From: Pseudoxanthomonas sp. X-1
GTDB taxonomy: Bacteria > Pseudomonadota > Gammaproteobacteria > Xanthomonadales > Xanthomonadaceae
Assembly: GCF_020042665.1 (NCBI RefSeq)
Contig: NZ_CP083376.1
Coordinates: 1,710,001 to 1,774,000, forward strand
Length of the DNA stretch: 64,000 nt
Direction of reading: 5' to 3'
Shown piece by piece: positions 47,758 to 58,629 of this stretch; the stretch's first letter is position 1; the number at the start of each line of letters is the position of its first letter. The notes below the pieces were generated by a model. It did not search any database. It saw nothing but the letters and a program-made list of their open reading frames with translations, and was not told the origin of the DNA. Both the position numbers and the translations under genes were made by a program.

Positions 47758-49035
47758 TCAGCCCAGCAGCGTGCGGGCCTTCTTCAGCGCGGCCACGAAG
47801 GCTTCGATCTCTTCGTGGGTGTTGTAGAAGGCCAGCGAGGCGCGCAGCGTGGCCGCCACGCCGAAGTACTGCAGCAGCGGGTGGGCGCAGTGCTGGCCCG
47901 AGCGCACGGCGACGCCTTCCAGGTCCAGCAGCGTGGCCAGGTCGTGCGCGTGGGCGCCGTCGATCAGGAACGACACCACCGCGGCCTTGTCCGGCGCGGT
48001 GCCGAAGATGCGCAGGCCGTCGATGCGCTGCAGTTCCTCGGTCAGATGCGCCAGCAGCTGCGCCTCGCGCGCGCGGATCGCGGCCATGCCGACGCCGTCC
48101 AGGTAATCCAGCGCCGCGCCCAGGCCGACGAAGCCGGCGATGTTGGGCGTGCCGGCCTCGAACTTGTGCGGCACGTCGTTGAAGGTGGTCTTCTCGAAGC
48201 TGACCTCCTTGATCATTTCGCCGCCGCCGATGAAGGGCGGCATGGCTTCCAGCAGCTCCCGGCGCGCCCACAGCGCGCCGGTGCCGGTGGGACCGCAGAT
48301 CTTGTGGCCGGTGACCGCATAGAAGTCGCAGCCGATCGAGGCCACGTCCAGCGGCATGTGCGGCGCGGCCTGCGAGCCATCCACCACCGTGACGATGCCG
48401 GCCTTGCGCGCGGCCCTGCAGATCTCGCGCACCGGGTTGACCGTGCCAAGCACGTTGGACACGTGGGCCACCGCCAGCAGCTTCACCTGCGGGGTCATGG
48501 CCTTGTAGAGCGCGTCCAGGTCCAGCTGTCCATCGGGCAGGATCTCGGCCACCTGGATCGTCGCGCCGGTGCGCTGGGCGATCAGCTGCCACGGCACGAT
48601 GTTGGCGTGGTGCTCCATGCGCGAGACCAGGATCACATCGCCGGCCCTGAGCGTGGGCAGCGCCCAGGAGTACGCCACCAGGTTGAGGGCGAAGGTGGTG
48701 CCGCTGCACAGGATCAGCTCGTCGCCACGCACGCCCAGGAAGCGCGCCAGCGTCCTGCGTGCGCCCTCGTAGGCGTCGGTCGCCTCGGTGCCCAGCGCGT
48801 GCACCGCGCGGCTGACGTTGGCGTTCTGCCGGCGGTAGAAGCCGTCCACCGCGGCGATCACTTCCACCGGCTTCTGCGCGGTGTTGGCGTTGTCGAAATA
48901 GATCAGCGGCTTGTCGTTGACCGCTCGCGTCAGCAGCGGGAAGTCCATGCGGACGCGGTCCCAGTCCACGCCCTGAGCCTGGCCGGACTCTTCCGGACGC
49001 ACGCCGGCGCTGCCGCTGTTCTCGTGCATGCTCAT
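47758..49035 (-). CDS. sufS: cysteine desulfurase SufS
   Basis: A 425-residue PLP enzyme that takes sulfur from cysteine for Fe-S cluster assembly. The PLP lysine is in VTGHKICGPTG and the active-site cysteine in VRSGQHCAHPLL, in the short-loop group II form; EHHANIVPWQ and the following EILPDGQLDLD are family signatures. The first 25 residues are not conserved. It overlaps sufD by 4 bases. No sufE or sufU gene is adjacent, so the sulfur-acceptor protein is elsewhere or replaced. Confidence 0.96.
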   Translation of the reverse strand: MSMHENSGSAGVRPEESGQAQGVDWDRVRMDFPLLTRAVNDKPLIYFDNANTAQKPVEVIAAVDGFYRRQNANVSRAVHALGTEATDAYEGARRTLARFLGVRGDELILCSGTTFALNLVAYSWALPTLRAGDVILVSRMEHHANIVPWQLIAQRTGATIQVAEILPDGQLDLDALYKAMTPQVKLLAVAHVSNVLGTVNPVREICRAARKAGIVTVVDGSQAAPHMPLDVASIGCDFYAVTGHKICGPTGTGALWARRELLEAMPPFIGGGEMIKEVSFEKTTFNDVPHKFEAGTPNIAGFVGLGAALDYLDGVGMAAIRAREAQLLAHLTEELQRIDGLRIFGTAPDKAAVVSFLIDGAHAHDLATLLDLEGVAVRSGQHCAHPLLQYFGVAATLRASLAFYNTHEEIEAFVAALKKARTLLG

Positions 49036-50339
49036 GCCGCGCCCGCCTGGCGCAGCGCCAGATCGAGGAGGCCGGTCAGCTGGCCGATCAGGGCATCGTC
49101 CTCGAGCACGGCCAGCGGCTCGCGGCAGAACGCGGCGGTCAGCAGGCGTTGCGCGTCGGCCTGCGGCAGGCCGCGCGAGCGCAGGTAGAACAGCGCATTG
49201 GCGTCGAGCCGGCCCACGGTGGCGCCATGCGCGGCCTGCACTTCGTCGGCATGGATCTCCAGCACCGGCTGGGTGTCGATCTCGGCGGTGTCGGACAGCA
49301 GCAGGTTCTTGTTGGACAGGCGTGCGTCAGTGCCGTCGGCGCCTTCGCGGATCAGGATGCCGCCATGGAAAACGGCCCGGCCGCGGCCGGCGCCCAGCCC
49401 GCGCCAGGTCAGGCCGCAGCTGGTATCGCGCGCGATGTGGTCGATGCCCAGCCGCGTATCGACGTGGCGGCGTCCGCCGGCGAGCAGCACGCCGTTGGCG
49501 TCCAGGCGCGCGTTGTCGCCTTCCAGGCGCACGTTGAGCTCGTGCCGCGACAGCGCGGCGCCCAGCTCCAGGTCCACGCGCGTGTAGCGCGCATCGCGCG
49601 CCAGGACCGCGTCGGTGCGCAGCAGGCTGGTGGCCTTGTCCGCTTCGTGCTGGGCACGGGCATGGACCAGCTGTGCGCCCTGCGCCAGATGGACATGGGT
49701 CAGCGCATTGGCCAGGTGCGCGTGTTCGCCGGCGGCCAGGTGGTGTTCGACCACGCGCAGGCGCGCGCCGGCGCGCAGTTCGATCAGGTTGCGCAGGTGC
49801 CAGGCGCGGTCGGCGTGCGCGTGACCCGCAGGCGCCCGCCCATCCGCGTGCGGACTGTCTGCGTCCGCCGCGCCGATGAAGACCAGCTGCAGCGCGGTGT
49901 CCGCCTGCACGCCGGCCTCGACGCGCAGCAGCACGCCTTCGCTGGCCAGCGCGGCGTTGAGCCGGGCGAAGACCTCGTCGTTGCGCTCGAAGCGGCGCGC
50001 CAGGAAGCGCGCGGCATCGCTGCCCTCGGCCAGCGCTTCGGACAGGCGCTGCGCGCTGACGCCTTCGTCCAGACCCGACAGATCGGACAGCGCCTGGGCA
50101 TGGCGGCCGTTGACGAACACCAGGCGCGGGGCGGGAATGTGCGCCAGCAGCGCGGCATCGACCCGCGGCGCGGCGTCCACAGGCGCGAAGCTGCGGCGCT
50201 CCAGCGCCCGCAGCGAGGTGTACTTCCAGGCCTCGTCGCGCTGGCTCGGCAGGCCGGCGGCCAGGGCGTCGTCCAGCACCGCGCGGCGCGTGGCATCGCC
50301 CTCGAAGGCGGACGCCAGGGAGTCCAGCAGCGTGCTCAT
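49032..50339 (-). CDS. sufD: Fe-S cluster assembly protein SufD
   Basis: A 435-residue SufD, which with SufB and SufC forms the scaffold complex. The C-terminal SufBD domain is recognisable (HGATVGRLDANALFYLRSRGLPQADAQRLLTAAF), including the conserved His of the cluster-assembly site. The N-terminal half is variable. It is flanked by 4-base overlaps with sufC (upstream) and sufS (downstream), so expression is tightly coupled. Confidence 0.93.
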   Translation of the reverse strand: MSTLLDSLASAFEGDATRRAVLDDALAAGLPSQRDEAWKYTSLRALERRSFAPVDAAPRVDAALLAHIPAPRLVFVNGRHAQALSDLSGLDEGVSAQRLSEALAEGSDAARFLARRFERNDEVFARLNAALASEGVLLRVEAGVQADTALQLVFIGAADADSPHADGRAPAGHAHADRAWHLRNLIELRAGARLRVVEHHLAAGEHAHLANALTHVHLAQGAQLVHARAQHEADKATSLLRTDAVLARDARYTRVDLELGAALSRHELNVRLEGDNARLDANGVLLAGGRRHVDTRLGIDHIARDTSCGLTWRGLGAGRGRAVFHGGILIREGADGTDARLSNKNLLLSDTAEIDTQPVLEIHADEVQAAHGATVGRLDANALFYLRSRGLPQADAQRLLTAAFCREPLAVLEDDALIGQLTGLLDLALRQAGAA

Positions 50340-51100
50340 GCCGCCGCTTCCGGCGCCACGCGGTCCTTCAGCCAGGCGTAGCCGTGGGCTTCCAGCTCCA
50401 GCGCCAGCTCCGGCCCGCCGGTCTGCACGATCCTGCCGTCGGCCAGCACATGCACCACGTCGGGCTTGATGTAGTCCAGCAGGCGCTGGTAGTGGGTGAT
50501 GACCAGGAACGAGCGCCCGGCGCTGCGCAGCGCGTTGACGCCCTCGGCCACGGCCTTGAGCGCGTCGATGTCCAGGCCCGAGTCGGTCTCGTCCAGGATC
50601 GCCAGCTTCGGCTCGAGCACTGCCAGCTGGAAGATCTCGTTGCGCTTCTTCTCACCGCCGGAGAAGCCCTCGTTGACGCCACGATGCAGCAGCTCGTCCT
50701 TCAGGTGCAGCACCGCCAGCTTCTCGCGCACCAGCTTGAGGAACTGCATGGAATCCAGCTCGGATTCGCCGCGCGCCTTGCGCTGGGCATTGAGCGCGGC
50801 GCGCAGGAAGTAGGTGTTGTTCACGCCCGGGATCTCGACCGGGTATTGGAAGGCCAGGAACACGCCGGCCGCGGCACGCTCCTCCGGTTCCAGCGCCAGC
50901 AGGTCGGCGCCCTCGAACTGCACGCTGCCTTCGGTGACCTCGTAGCCCTCGCGGCCGGCCAGGATGTTGCCCAGCGTGGACTTGCCCGCGCCGTTGGGGC
51001 CCATGATGGCGTGCACCTGGCCCGGCTTCACCTCCAGCGAGAGGCCTTTGAGGATGTCCTTGCCGGCGACGGCGGCGTGGAGGTTGTCGATCTTGAGCAT
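50336..51100 (-). CDS. sufC: Fe-S cluster assembly ATPase SufC
   Basis: A 254-residue ABC-type ATPase that drives SufBCD. Motifs: Walker A GPNGAGKST, Q-loop FLAFQYPVEIPGV, signature GFSGGEKKRNEI and Walker B LAILDETDSGLDIDAL. The start at 51100 is MLKIDNLHAAV; a longer frame upstream reads through the repeat region into sufB and is not coding. The gap to sufB (116 bases) is unusually large for this operon and holds repeat arms. Confidence 0.96.
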   Translation of the reverse strand: MLKIDNLHAAVAGKDILKGLSLEVKPGQVHAIMGPNGAGKSTLGNILAGREGYEVTEGSVQFEGADLLALEPEERAAAGVFLAFQYPVEIPGVNNTYFLRAALNAQRKARGESELDSMQFLKLVREKLAVLHLKDELLHRGVNEGFSGGEKKRNEIFQLAVLEPKLAILDETDSGLDIDALKAVAEGVNALRSAGRSFLVITHYQRLLDYIKPDVVHVLADGRIVQTGGPELALELEAHGYAWLKDRVAPEAAA

Positions 51101-51206
51101 GGGATTGGGGATTCGGGATTGGGGATTCGTAAATGCGGAAGGCAGGCGGAATGCGGGGGAGCGGGAGGCGATCGCCGATCCCGAATCTCCAATCCCGAAT
51201 CCCGGC
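51101..51206. repeat. facing GGGATT-rich repeat arms inside the suf operon
   Basis: Left arm (51101-51130) is built of GGGATTC/GGGATTG units; right arm (51178-51205) is the inverted type (CCCGAATC/CCAATCCC). They could fold into a long hairpin in the sufB-sufC intergenic RNA. This kind of repeat is familiar between genes in xanthomonads. Confidence 0.8.
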
Positions 51207-51216
51207 CCGACGAGCG

Positions 51217-52686
<1,470 letters not shown>

Positions 52687-52702
52687 GGGGGCTGCCTACA
52701 GT

Positions 52703-53164
52703 TCAGTTGTCCACGCGCACGGCGATGGGGCGGCGGCGCGTATCGGGAGCGGGGGAGGGGGCGGCCGGCTGCAGCATCTGCGCCAGCGTCATGCCGCGCA
52801 GCGCGTCGGCCACCACGTCGTTGATCAGCCGCCAGTTGGCGCGCACGCCGCAACGCTGGGCGATGCCGCACTGGCTGTCGTGCTGGCTGCACTCGGTGAT
52901 CGCCAGCGGCCCTTCCATGGCCTCGATGATCTGCACCAGGCTGATCTCGCTGGCCGCATGCGCCAGCCGGTAGCCGCCGTGCACCCCGCGCAGGCCTTCG
53001 ACCAGCCCGGCCTGGGCCAGCGGCTTGAGCACCTTGCTGACGGTGGTGGCTTCCAGGCCCGAGGCCTCGGCCAGTTCTGTGGCGCTGAGCACTTCGCCGC
53101 TGCGGTTGGCCAGGACGGTCAACAGGACGGTGGCGTAATCGGTGAGCTTTGTGACGCGCAGCAT
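52703..53164 (-). CDS. Rrf2-family SUF operon regulator
   Basis: A 153-residue Rrf2 transcription factor (IscR-like, the SUF-associated type). The winged helix-turn-helix is in TKLTDYATVLLTVLANRSGEVLSATELAEASGLEATTVSKVL. Three cysteines C92, C99 and C105 (spaced CSQHDSQCGIAQRC) are at the [2Fe-2S] ligand positions. Expected to repress or activate the suf genes according to cluster status. The C-terminal tail is Pro/Arg-rich. As first gene of the operon it probably controls itself. Confidence 0.94.
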   Translation of the reverse strand: MLRVTKLTDYATVLLTVLANRSGEVLSATELAEASGLEATTVSKVLKPLAQAGLVEGLRGVHGGYRLAHAASEISLVQIIEAMEGPLAITECSQHDSQCGIAQRCGVRANWRLINDVVADALRGMTLAQMLQPAAPSPAPDTRRRPIAVRVDN

Positions 53165-54084
53165 GGTGGCGGGGCGCCCACGGAGGGGCGGCGGCTGAAA
53201 TTGGACCGAAATTGTACGCTTTCCCGCCGTGCGACTCAAACCCCTTGAACGCGCGAGCCAATGGGCGCGTACAGCTAGGCTGCACCATGGCAACCGGGCG
53301 GTCCGGGGCCGCCGCCCCGTCAATGCCGGAGCCTCAGCGCCTGGCGGCGCTCCGCCCGCCCGCCCAGAGCGAGGCCTTGCGGCAGATGGATCAGGACGTG
53401 TTCCGACTCGAAGGCAGCGCGCCGCGCCTTGCCCTCTTCCTTTCGCCGCAGGGGGAAGGGGAGGGCCGGGGCGGGGTGCCCTTGTTCCTGCTTTGCTGGC
53501 TTGACCGGTAGAGCACCGACTCCTCTCCCGATCGCTCGCCGCGATTTCGAGCTCCCTGCGCTGCGCGCAGAGGGGTCTCAAGTCGATGACCTCCCGTCAC
53601 AAATCGCTTTGTGCATAAGAGAAGGATTGGCACGACCCCGTAAACCGAAGTCCTGAGACCTGACGCGTGAGGCAGCGGGTCGGCGGGCAGTGGCCGCGCC
53701 AAGCGAGGCAGGAAGCCGAGCGCCCGACTCAGGGCAGGATGCCCTAATGGAGGGAAAAGCGGCCAGTGCCCGCCGGCCCGCTGCCTTCCCGAAGGAGCGC
53801 GCGCACTCACGCACCGTCTTGATCAGAAGAAGAACCAGTGCAACACCTTCGCCGTCTTGGCAAAGGGAGACACCTTCGTGTCCCGGGACGTCCGCACGAA
53901 AGTCGCTGGGTTCCGGCGGTCGCGGGAACGACGAGCGTGGGCTCGGCGGCGATGCTTGCAAGGGCGTCGTACTGGCGGGTGGAGGCCATCCCGATCAGCG
54001 CCGCTGTGCAGGCGCTCAACATGCAGTGGCACGAAGCGCGGCGCGAGGCCACAATGCGGGACGACCTTCTTCATGGATGCCTCG
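53165..54084. other. 920-base gene-free region with repeats
   Basis: Between the SUF regulator and the SET gene no frame looks coding: translations are Arg/Pro/Ser-rich and short. It holds the long dispersed repeat (53485-53795), a GC-rich stretch before it, and near 53910-53935 a small inverted repeat GTTCCGG..GGGAAC. The divergent promoters of suf and the SET gene must lie here, but I cannot place them with confidence. Confidence 0.5.
53485..53795. repeat. long dispersed intergenic element, copy A
   Basis: About 310 bp that is clearly similar, in opposite orientation, to 63690-63990. Shared blocks in order: GCTGGCTTGACCGG, CCTGCGCTGCGCGCA, AAGTCGAT, CCCGTCAC, AAACCGAAG, GAGGCAGCGG, AGCGAGGCAGGA, GCCGAGCGCCC, GGATGCCCT and ATGGAGGGAAAAGCGG. 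No reading frame is conserved between the copies and no transposase is present. Confidence 0.8.
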
Positions 54085-54552
54085 ATGCCGCGCAAGATCG
54101 CCACCCGCAAGTCCGCCATCCATGGCAACGGCATGTTCGCCGTGGCCCCGATCAAGAAGGGAGAGCGGCTGATCGAGTACCGCGGCGAACTGCGCACGCA
54201 CGCCCAGGTGGATGCCGACGAAGGCGGCGATGTCGAGAGCGGCCATACCTTCCTGTTCACGCTCAACGATGAATACGTCATCGACGGCGCCCGCCACGGC
54301 AACAGCGCCCGCTGGATCAACCACAGCTGCAATCCCAACTGCGAAGCCCTGATCGAAGAGGCCGAGGGCGATGACCGCACCAAGGACAAGGTGTTCATCG
54401 AGGCCATCCGCGCCATCAAGCCCGGCGAAGAGCTGACCTACAACTACGGCATCACCCTGGCCGAGCGGCACACGCCGCGGCTGAAGAAGATCTGGGCCTG
54501 CCGCTGCGGCTCGAAGAACTGCACCGGGACCATGCTCCAGCCCAAGCGCTGA
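54085..54552 (+). CDS. SET-domain protein lysine methyltransferase
   Basis: A 155-residue SET protein, a fold common in eukaryotes and scattered in bacteria. Signatures: SAIHGNGMFAV (residues 10-20), the S-adenosylmethionine and substrate-binding NHSCNPNC (79-86), and ELTYNYG (116-122) with the catalytic tyrosine. A post-SET motif C139-x-C141-x4-C146 follows and could bind zinc. Its protein target is unknown. The ATG at 54085 puts the conserved PRKIATRKSAIHGNG at the N-terminus; another ATG at 54073 adds four residues. No ribosome site is strong. It is preceded by the long repeat region and stands alone. Confidence 0.88.
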   Translation: MPRKIATRKSAIHGNGMFAVAPIKKGERLIEYRGELRTHAQVDADEGGDVESGHTFLFTLNDEYVIDGARHGNSARWINHSCNPNCEALIEEAEGDDRTKDKVFIEAIRAIKPGEELTYNYGITLAERHTPRLKKIWACRCGSKNCTGTMLQPKR

Positions 54553-54735
54553 GGCAATCCGCGCGGTCGCGAACGGCCGCGCGAGGCGGCGCCCGCGACG
54601 CGCCATGGCCGTGGATGCGCGCGGCGGACAAAAGGTTGCAATGACCAATGCCAGTCGGCACGCGCCGACAAGCTTCCCAACATACGCACCCGAAGGCGGC
54701 CATCGGCCCCCTCAGGCTCAGAAGGAAGCAGGACC

Positions 54736-56964
54736 ATGCGTGGCTCGGTATTGGCGACAAGCGTGTCGATGGCGTTGGCGGTGCCCGCCGGCGCGGTGGA
54801 AGTTGACGGCCGGATCGATCCGGCCGAATGGGCCGGCGCCCAGCACATCACCGACTTCCGCCAGGTGCAGCCCCTGACCGGGGCACCGGGCAGCCAGCCC
54901 ACCGAGGCCTGGATCCTGGCCACCCCCGAAGGCCTGGCGGTGGCGGTGCGCGCGGTGCAGCCGCCCGGCGTGCCGCGCACCCTGCAGAAGGTGCGGCGCG
55001 ACTTCAAGGACCAGGTCGACCGGGTCAACCTGATGGTGGACTTCGACGGCGACGGGCGCACCGGCTACAACTTCGTTGTCTCCTCCACCGACGGCATCAA
55101 CGACGCCGTGGTCACCAACGAGAACCACTTCAACACCGACTGGGACGGGCACTGGCAGCATGCGGTCAGCGCGGACGAGCAGGGCTGGTCGGTGGAGATG
55201 CTGATCCCCTGGTACATCGCGCCGATGCACAAGGCCAGCGGCGGCACCCGGCGCATGAAGCTGTACCTGGACCGCGTGATCGGCGCCACCGGCGAACGCG
55301 CCGCCTGGCCGGTGGCCAGCTTCGAGCGACCGCGCTTCCTGTCCGATTTCGCGGTGGTGGACGTCACCGACTACCAGCAGTCGCTGCTGGCCGTGACCCC
55401 ATACGTCTCCGGCCTGTACGACAACGTGCACGGCGGCACCGAGGTGCAGGGCGGAGTGGACGTGTTCTGGAAGCCCAGCGGCCAGTTCCAGCTGACCGCC
55501 ACCGTCAACCCGGACTTCGGCCAGGTCGAAAGCGACGACCTGGTGGTCAACTTCGACGCCACCGAGACCTACGTCAGCGACAAGCGCCCGTTCTTCACCG
55601 AGAACCAGGGGCTGTTCGAGTTCACCACGCCGTCCGATTTCAGCCAGCTGCTGTACACCCGGCGTATCGGCGGGCCTTCCGACGACGGGCGCGGCGCGGC
55701 CGACATCAACGCCGCGGTCAAGGTCAACGGCAGCCTGGGCGCGACCAAGTACGGCGTGTTCGTGGCCGAGGAGGACGGCGAGGCCGGGCGCAGCTTCCGC
55801 GCCTTGCGGCTGGTGCGCGACTTCAGCACGCAGAATCTGGGCCTGATGCTGACCCAGGTCGAGCGCCCGTGGCTGGACCGCGAAGCGACCGTGCTGGGCG
55901 TGGACCACAACTGGCGGCCCAACGAGCGCTGGAACGTGCGCACGCGCCTGCTCGGCAGCCAGATCCGGCAGGCCGGGCAGACCACGCGCGACAGCGGCGG
56001 CACGCTCTGGGCGGATTACGAGATGGACCATGGCTGGCGCCAGCAGTGGATCGCCATGCACTTCGGCAGCGAGCTGCAGCTCAACGACGCCGGCTACCTG
56101 TCGCAGAACAGCCTCAACTACGGTCACTGGGAGGTGCGCAAGCGCTTCCCCGAGCAGCCGGCGCAGTCGCGCTATGCCTCCAAGGACTGGCGCTGGCGCA
56201 TCAGCCAGGTCAACAATGACCACGGCGAGATGCTCGACCGGCAGCTGCGCATCAGCCGTCAGGGCGAACTGCGCGACGGCAGCGAGGAGTTCATGCAGGT
56301 CAACTTCAACGATGCCGGCGTGGACGATCTGCTTACCCGCGGCCATGGCTCGGTGCGGCAACCGTTCAATACCCAGCTGGTCTACGAGTACAGCCGTCCG
56401 CGCAAGGGGCGCTGGGCGCACGAGGTGGAGCTGTGGGCGCGGCGAGGCAGCATCGGCGATGCCGGCGCGGTCAGCTACAGCGCGGAGTACACGGCGACCT
56501 ATTTCGTCAACGATGATTTCAGCGTCTACCTGGGCGGCTATGCGGACCATTCGCCGGCATGGTCGATCTGGCAGCGCGACAACCTGGTCGGCCTGTACGA
56601 CGGCCGCGAATGGCACCTCAACGCCGGCCTGACCTGGAACCTGGCCAACCGCCAGGAGCTGCGCGTGAAGCTGCAGGCGCTGGCCATCCAGGCCGACGCC
56701 GAGAGCGCCTACCGCGTGCTGGCCAGTACGCGGCCGCTGCGCACCGGCGAGGCGGTGCCGGACTTCAGCGTGCGCAACCTGGGCTTCCAGGTGCGCTACC
56801 GCTACGAGGTCGCGCCGATGTCGGACCTGTACGTGGTCTACGCGCGCGGCGGCTATCAGGAAACCGACCGCAGCGATCCGGTCGGCCGCCTGCTGGGCGA
56901 TGCCCTGCGCCTGCGCGAGGACGAGCAGCTGCTAGTGAAGTTCAGCTACCGCTTCACCCTCTAG
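54736..56964 (+). CDS. DUF5916 outer-membrane protein with CBM9-like domain
   Basis: A 742-residue exported protein. After a signal peptide ([12 protein letters not shown]) comes a family-9 carbohydrate-binding-like domain ([44 protein letters not shown]), then a long beta-rich part of the DUF5916 type with the shared motif [39 protein letters not shown] and a C-terminal beta-barrel ending FSYRFTL. The last residues give a typical outer-membrane barrel end. Role unknown; it may be a polymer or oligosaccharide-linked surface protein. It stands alone with 183 bases after the SET gene. Confidence 0.86.
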   Translation: MRGSVLATSVSMALAVPAGAVEVDGRIDPAEWAGAQHITDFRQVQPLTGAPGSQPTEAWILATPEGLAVAVRAVQPPGVPRTLQKVRRDFKDQVDRVNLMVDFDGDGRTGYNFVVSSTDGINDAVVTNENHFNTDWDGHWQHAVSADEQGWSVEMLIPWYIAPMHKASGGTRRMKLYLDRVIGATGERAAWPVASFERPRFLSDFAVVDVTDYQQSLLAVTPYVSGLYDNVHGGTEVQGGVDVFWKPSGQFQLTATVNPDFGQVESDDLVVNFDATETYVSDKRPFFTENQGLFEFTTPSDFSQLLYTRRIGGPSDDGRGAADINAAVKVNGSLGATKYGVFVAEEDGEAGRSFRALRLVRDFSTQNLGLMLTQVERPWLDREATVLGVDHNWRPNERWNVRTRLLGSQIRQAGQTTRDSGGTLWADYEMDHGWRQQWIAMHFGSELQLNDAGYLSQNSLNYGHWEVRKRFPEQPAQSRYASKDWRWRISQVNNDHGEMLDRQLRISRQGELRDGSEEFMQVNFNDAGVDDLLTRGHGSVRQPFNTQLVYEYSRPRKGRWAHEVELWARRGSIGDAGAVSYSAEYTATYFVNDDFSVYLGGYADHSPAWSIWQRDNLVGLYDGREWHLNAGLTWNLANRQELRVKLQALAIQADAESAYRVLASTRPLRTGEAVPDFSVRNLGFQVRYRYEVAPMSDLYVVYARGGYQETDRSDPVGRLLGDALRLREDEQLLVKFSYRFTL

Positions 56965-57061
56965 CCGCAAAGCGGGCCCGGACACATCGCCCTTTTCGAC
57001 CCACGCTGAAGGCCCGCGCCTGCGGCACACTGGCGCCCCCCTTTCGCTGCGAGGATGCCCC

Positions 57062-57847
57062 GTGACCCAGTCCCTCCAAGGCCAGGTGGCCGTCATCACC
57101 GGCGCGGCCAGCGGCATCGGCAAGGCCCTAGCGCAGACTCTGGCCCAGGCCGGGGCCAGCGTCGCCATTGCCGATCTCGACCAGGCCGGCGCCGAGGCGA
57201 CTGCCGCGCGGATCCAGGCCGATGGCGGTCGTGCGCTCGGGGTGGCGATGGATGTCACCGACGAGGCGGCGGTCAACGCCGGCATCGCCCACGTCGCGCA
57301 GGCCCTGGGACCGGTGGACATCCTGGTCGCCAACGCCGGCGTGCAGATCGTGCATCCGATCCAGGACTTCCCCTTCGCCGACTGGAAGAAGCTGCTGGCC
57401 ATCCATCTGGACGGCGCCTTCCTGACCACCAAGGCGGTGCTGCCGGGCATGTATGCGCGCAAACGCGGCACGGTGATCTACATGGGCTCGGCCCACTCGC
57501 ACGAGGCCTCGCCGCTGAAGTCGGCCTACGTCACCGCCAAGCATGGCCTGCTGGGCCTGTCGCGCACGCTGGCCAAGGAGGGCGGGCCGCACGGCGTGCG
57601 CAGCCATGTGATCTGCCCGGGCTTCGTGCGCACGCCGCTGGTCGAGAAGCAGATTCCGGAACAGGCCGCCAGCCTGGGCATCAGTGAGGAGGAAGTGATC
57701 AAGCGCGTGATGCTGGGCAATACCGTCGATGCCACCTTCACCACGGTCGAGGACGTGGCGGCGATGGTGAAGTTCCTGTGCGAGTATCCGAGCAATGCGC
57801 TGACCGGACAAAGCTTCCTGGTCAGTCATGGCTGGCACATGAGCTGA
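57062..57847 (+). CDS. 3-hydroxybutyrate dehydrogenase
   Basis: A 261-residue short-chain dehydrogenase with the features of D-3-hydroxybutyrate dehydrogenase. The NAD-binding TGAASGIG motif, the NAG sequence ([12 protein letters not shown]), catalytic Ser in [22 protein letters not shown] with YxxxK, and the terminal [17 protein letters not shown] end are present. It would link polyhydroxybutyrate or ketone use to acetoacetate. The start is GTG at 57062, with GAGG at 7 bases upstream; an ATG shortly before it is in another frame. The following gene is not obviously related. Confidence 0.9.
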   Translation: MTQSLQGQVAVITGAASGIGKALAQTLAQAGASVAIADLDQAGAEATAARIQADGGRALGVAMDVTDEAAVNAGIAHVAQALGPVDILVANAGVQIVHPIQDFPFADWKKLLAIHLDGAFLTTKAVLPGMYARKRGTVIYMGSAHSHEASPLKSAYVTAKHGLLGLSRTLAKEGGPHGVRSHVICPGFVRTPLVEKQIPEQAASLGISEEEVIKRVMLGNTVDATFTTVEDVAAMVKFLCEYPSNALTGQSFLVSHGWHMS

Positions 57848-57954
57848 ATGCGGCGCGTGTTCGCGTCGCGTCGAGACATCGCGACCGGGAGACGACGGGC
57901 CTCGAATGGCGCCGCGCAGAAGATGGGGCTTCTTTCTTCAACGGAGCCCCGCTC

Positions 57955-58494
57955 ATGACCACGCTCACTGGCAAGACCATCGCCGTGCTGGCGACCGATG
58001 GATTCGAACAGTCCGAACTCACCGAGCCCAAGCGCCGCCTGGAGGAAATGGGCGCCAAGGTCGAGGTGATCTCGCTCAAGGGCAAGGACAGCATCCGCGG
58101 CTGGGACCAGAAGGACTGGGGGGATTCGGTCAAGGTCGACAAGCAGCTCGACCAGGCCAAGCCGGCCGACTACGACGCGCTGGTGCTGCCCGGTGGCGTG
58201 ATCAATCCCGACACGCTGCGCCGCGAGTCGTCCGCGCTGGACTTCATCAAGGCCGTGGCCGCCGACGACAAGCCGGTGGCGGCGATCTGCCATGGCCCCT
58301 GGCTGCTGGCGGAGACCGGGCTTGCCAAGGGCCGCACGCTGACTTCGTGGAGTTCGCTCAAGACCGACCTGTCCAATGCCGGCGGCACCTGGGAAGACCG
58401 CGAGGTGGTGGTCGACGGCAACATCATCACCAGCCGCAATCCCGACGATATCCCCGCTTTCAGCAAGGCGATTGCGGAAGCGCTGGCAAGTTGA
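57955..58494 (+). CDS. DJ-1/PfpI-family protein (type 1 glutamine amidotransferase-like)
   Basis: A 179-residue protein of the DJ-1/PfpI/YhbO family, members of which act as proteases, chaperones, deglycases or hydratases. The family core VAAICHGPWLLAETGL holds the nucleophilic cysteine, and LVLPGGVINPDTLR and IAVLATDGFEQSEL hold the supporting Glu and oxyanion parts. Its exact reaction is not determined by the sequence. The ATG at 57955 has GGAG about 10 bases upstream. A palindromic repeat follows the stop codon and may end transcription. Confidence 0.9.
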   Translation: MTTLTGKTIAVLATDGFEQSELTEPKRRLEEMGAKVEVISLKGKDSIRGWDQKDWGDSVKVDKQLDQAKPADYDALVLPGGVINPDTLRRESSALDFIKAVAADDKPVAAICHGPWLLAETGLAKGRTLTSWSSLKTDLSNAGGTWEDREVVVDGNIITSRNPDDIPAFSKAIAEALAS

Positions 58495-58541
58495 CTTCGT
58501 TCGGCGTCAAGAGACATGGTGCGGCCTGCGAGCCGCATCCT

Positions 58542-58608
58542 GTGGGAGCCGTCATGGCGGCGATGAGGCTTTCCCGATAAAGCCCATCGCCGCCCTGGCG
58601 GCTCCCAC
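58542..58608. repeat. 67-bp palindromic intergenic repeat, copy 4
   Basis: Fourth copy of the family. It lies between the converging PfpI-family gene and the lipoprotein gene at 58630, a position like copy 2. Confidence 0.85.
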
Positions 58609-58629
58609 GATTCACTTCGGTGCAGCCGA

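Noticed and set aside
53690..54073. Coding frame upstream of the SET gene
   Set aside because: The frame is made of repeat DNA and its sequence is Arg/Pro/Ser-rich; the SET motifs begin only after 54085.
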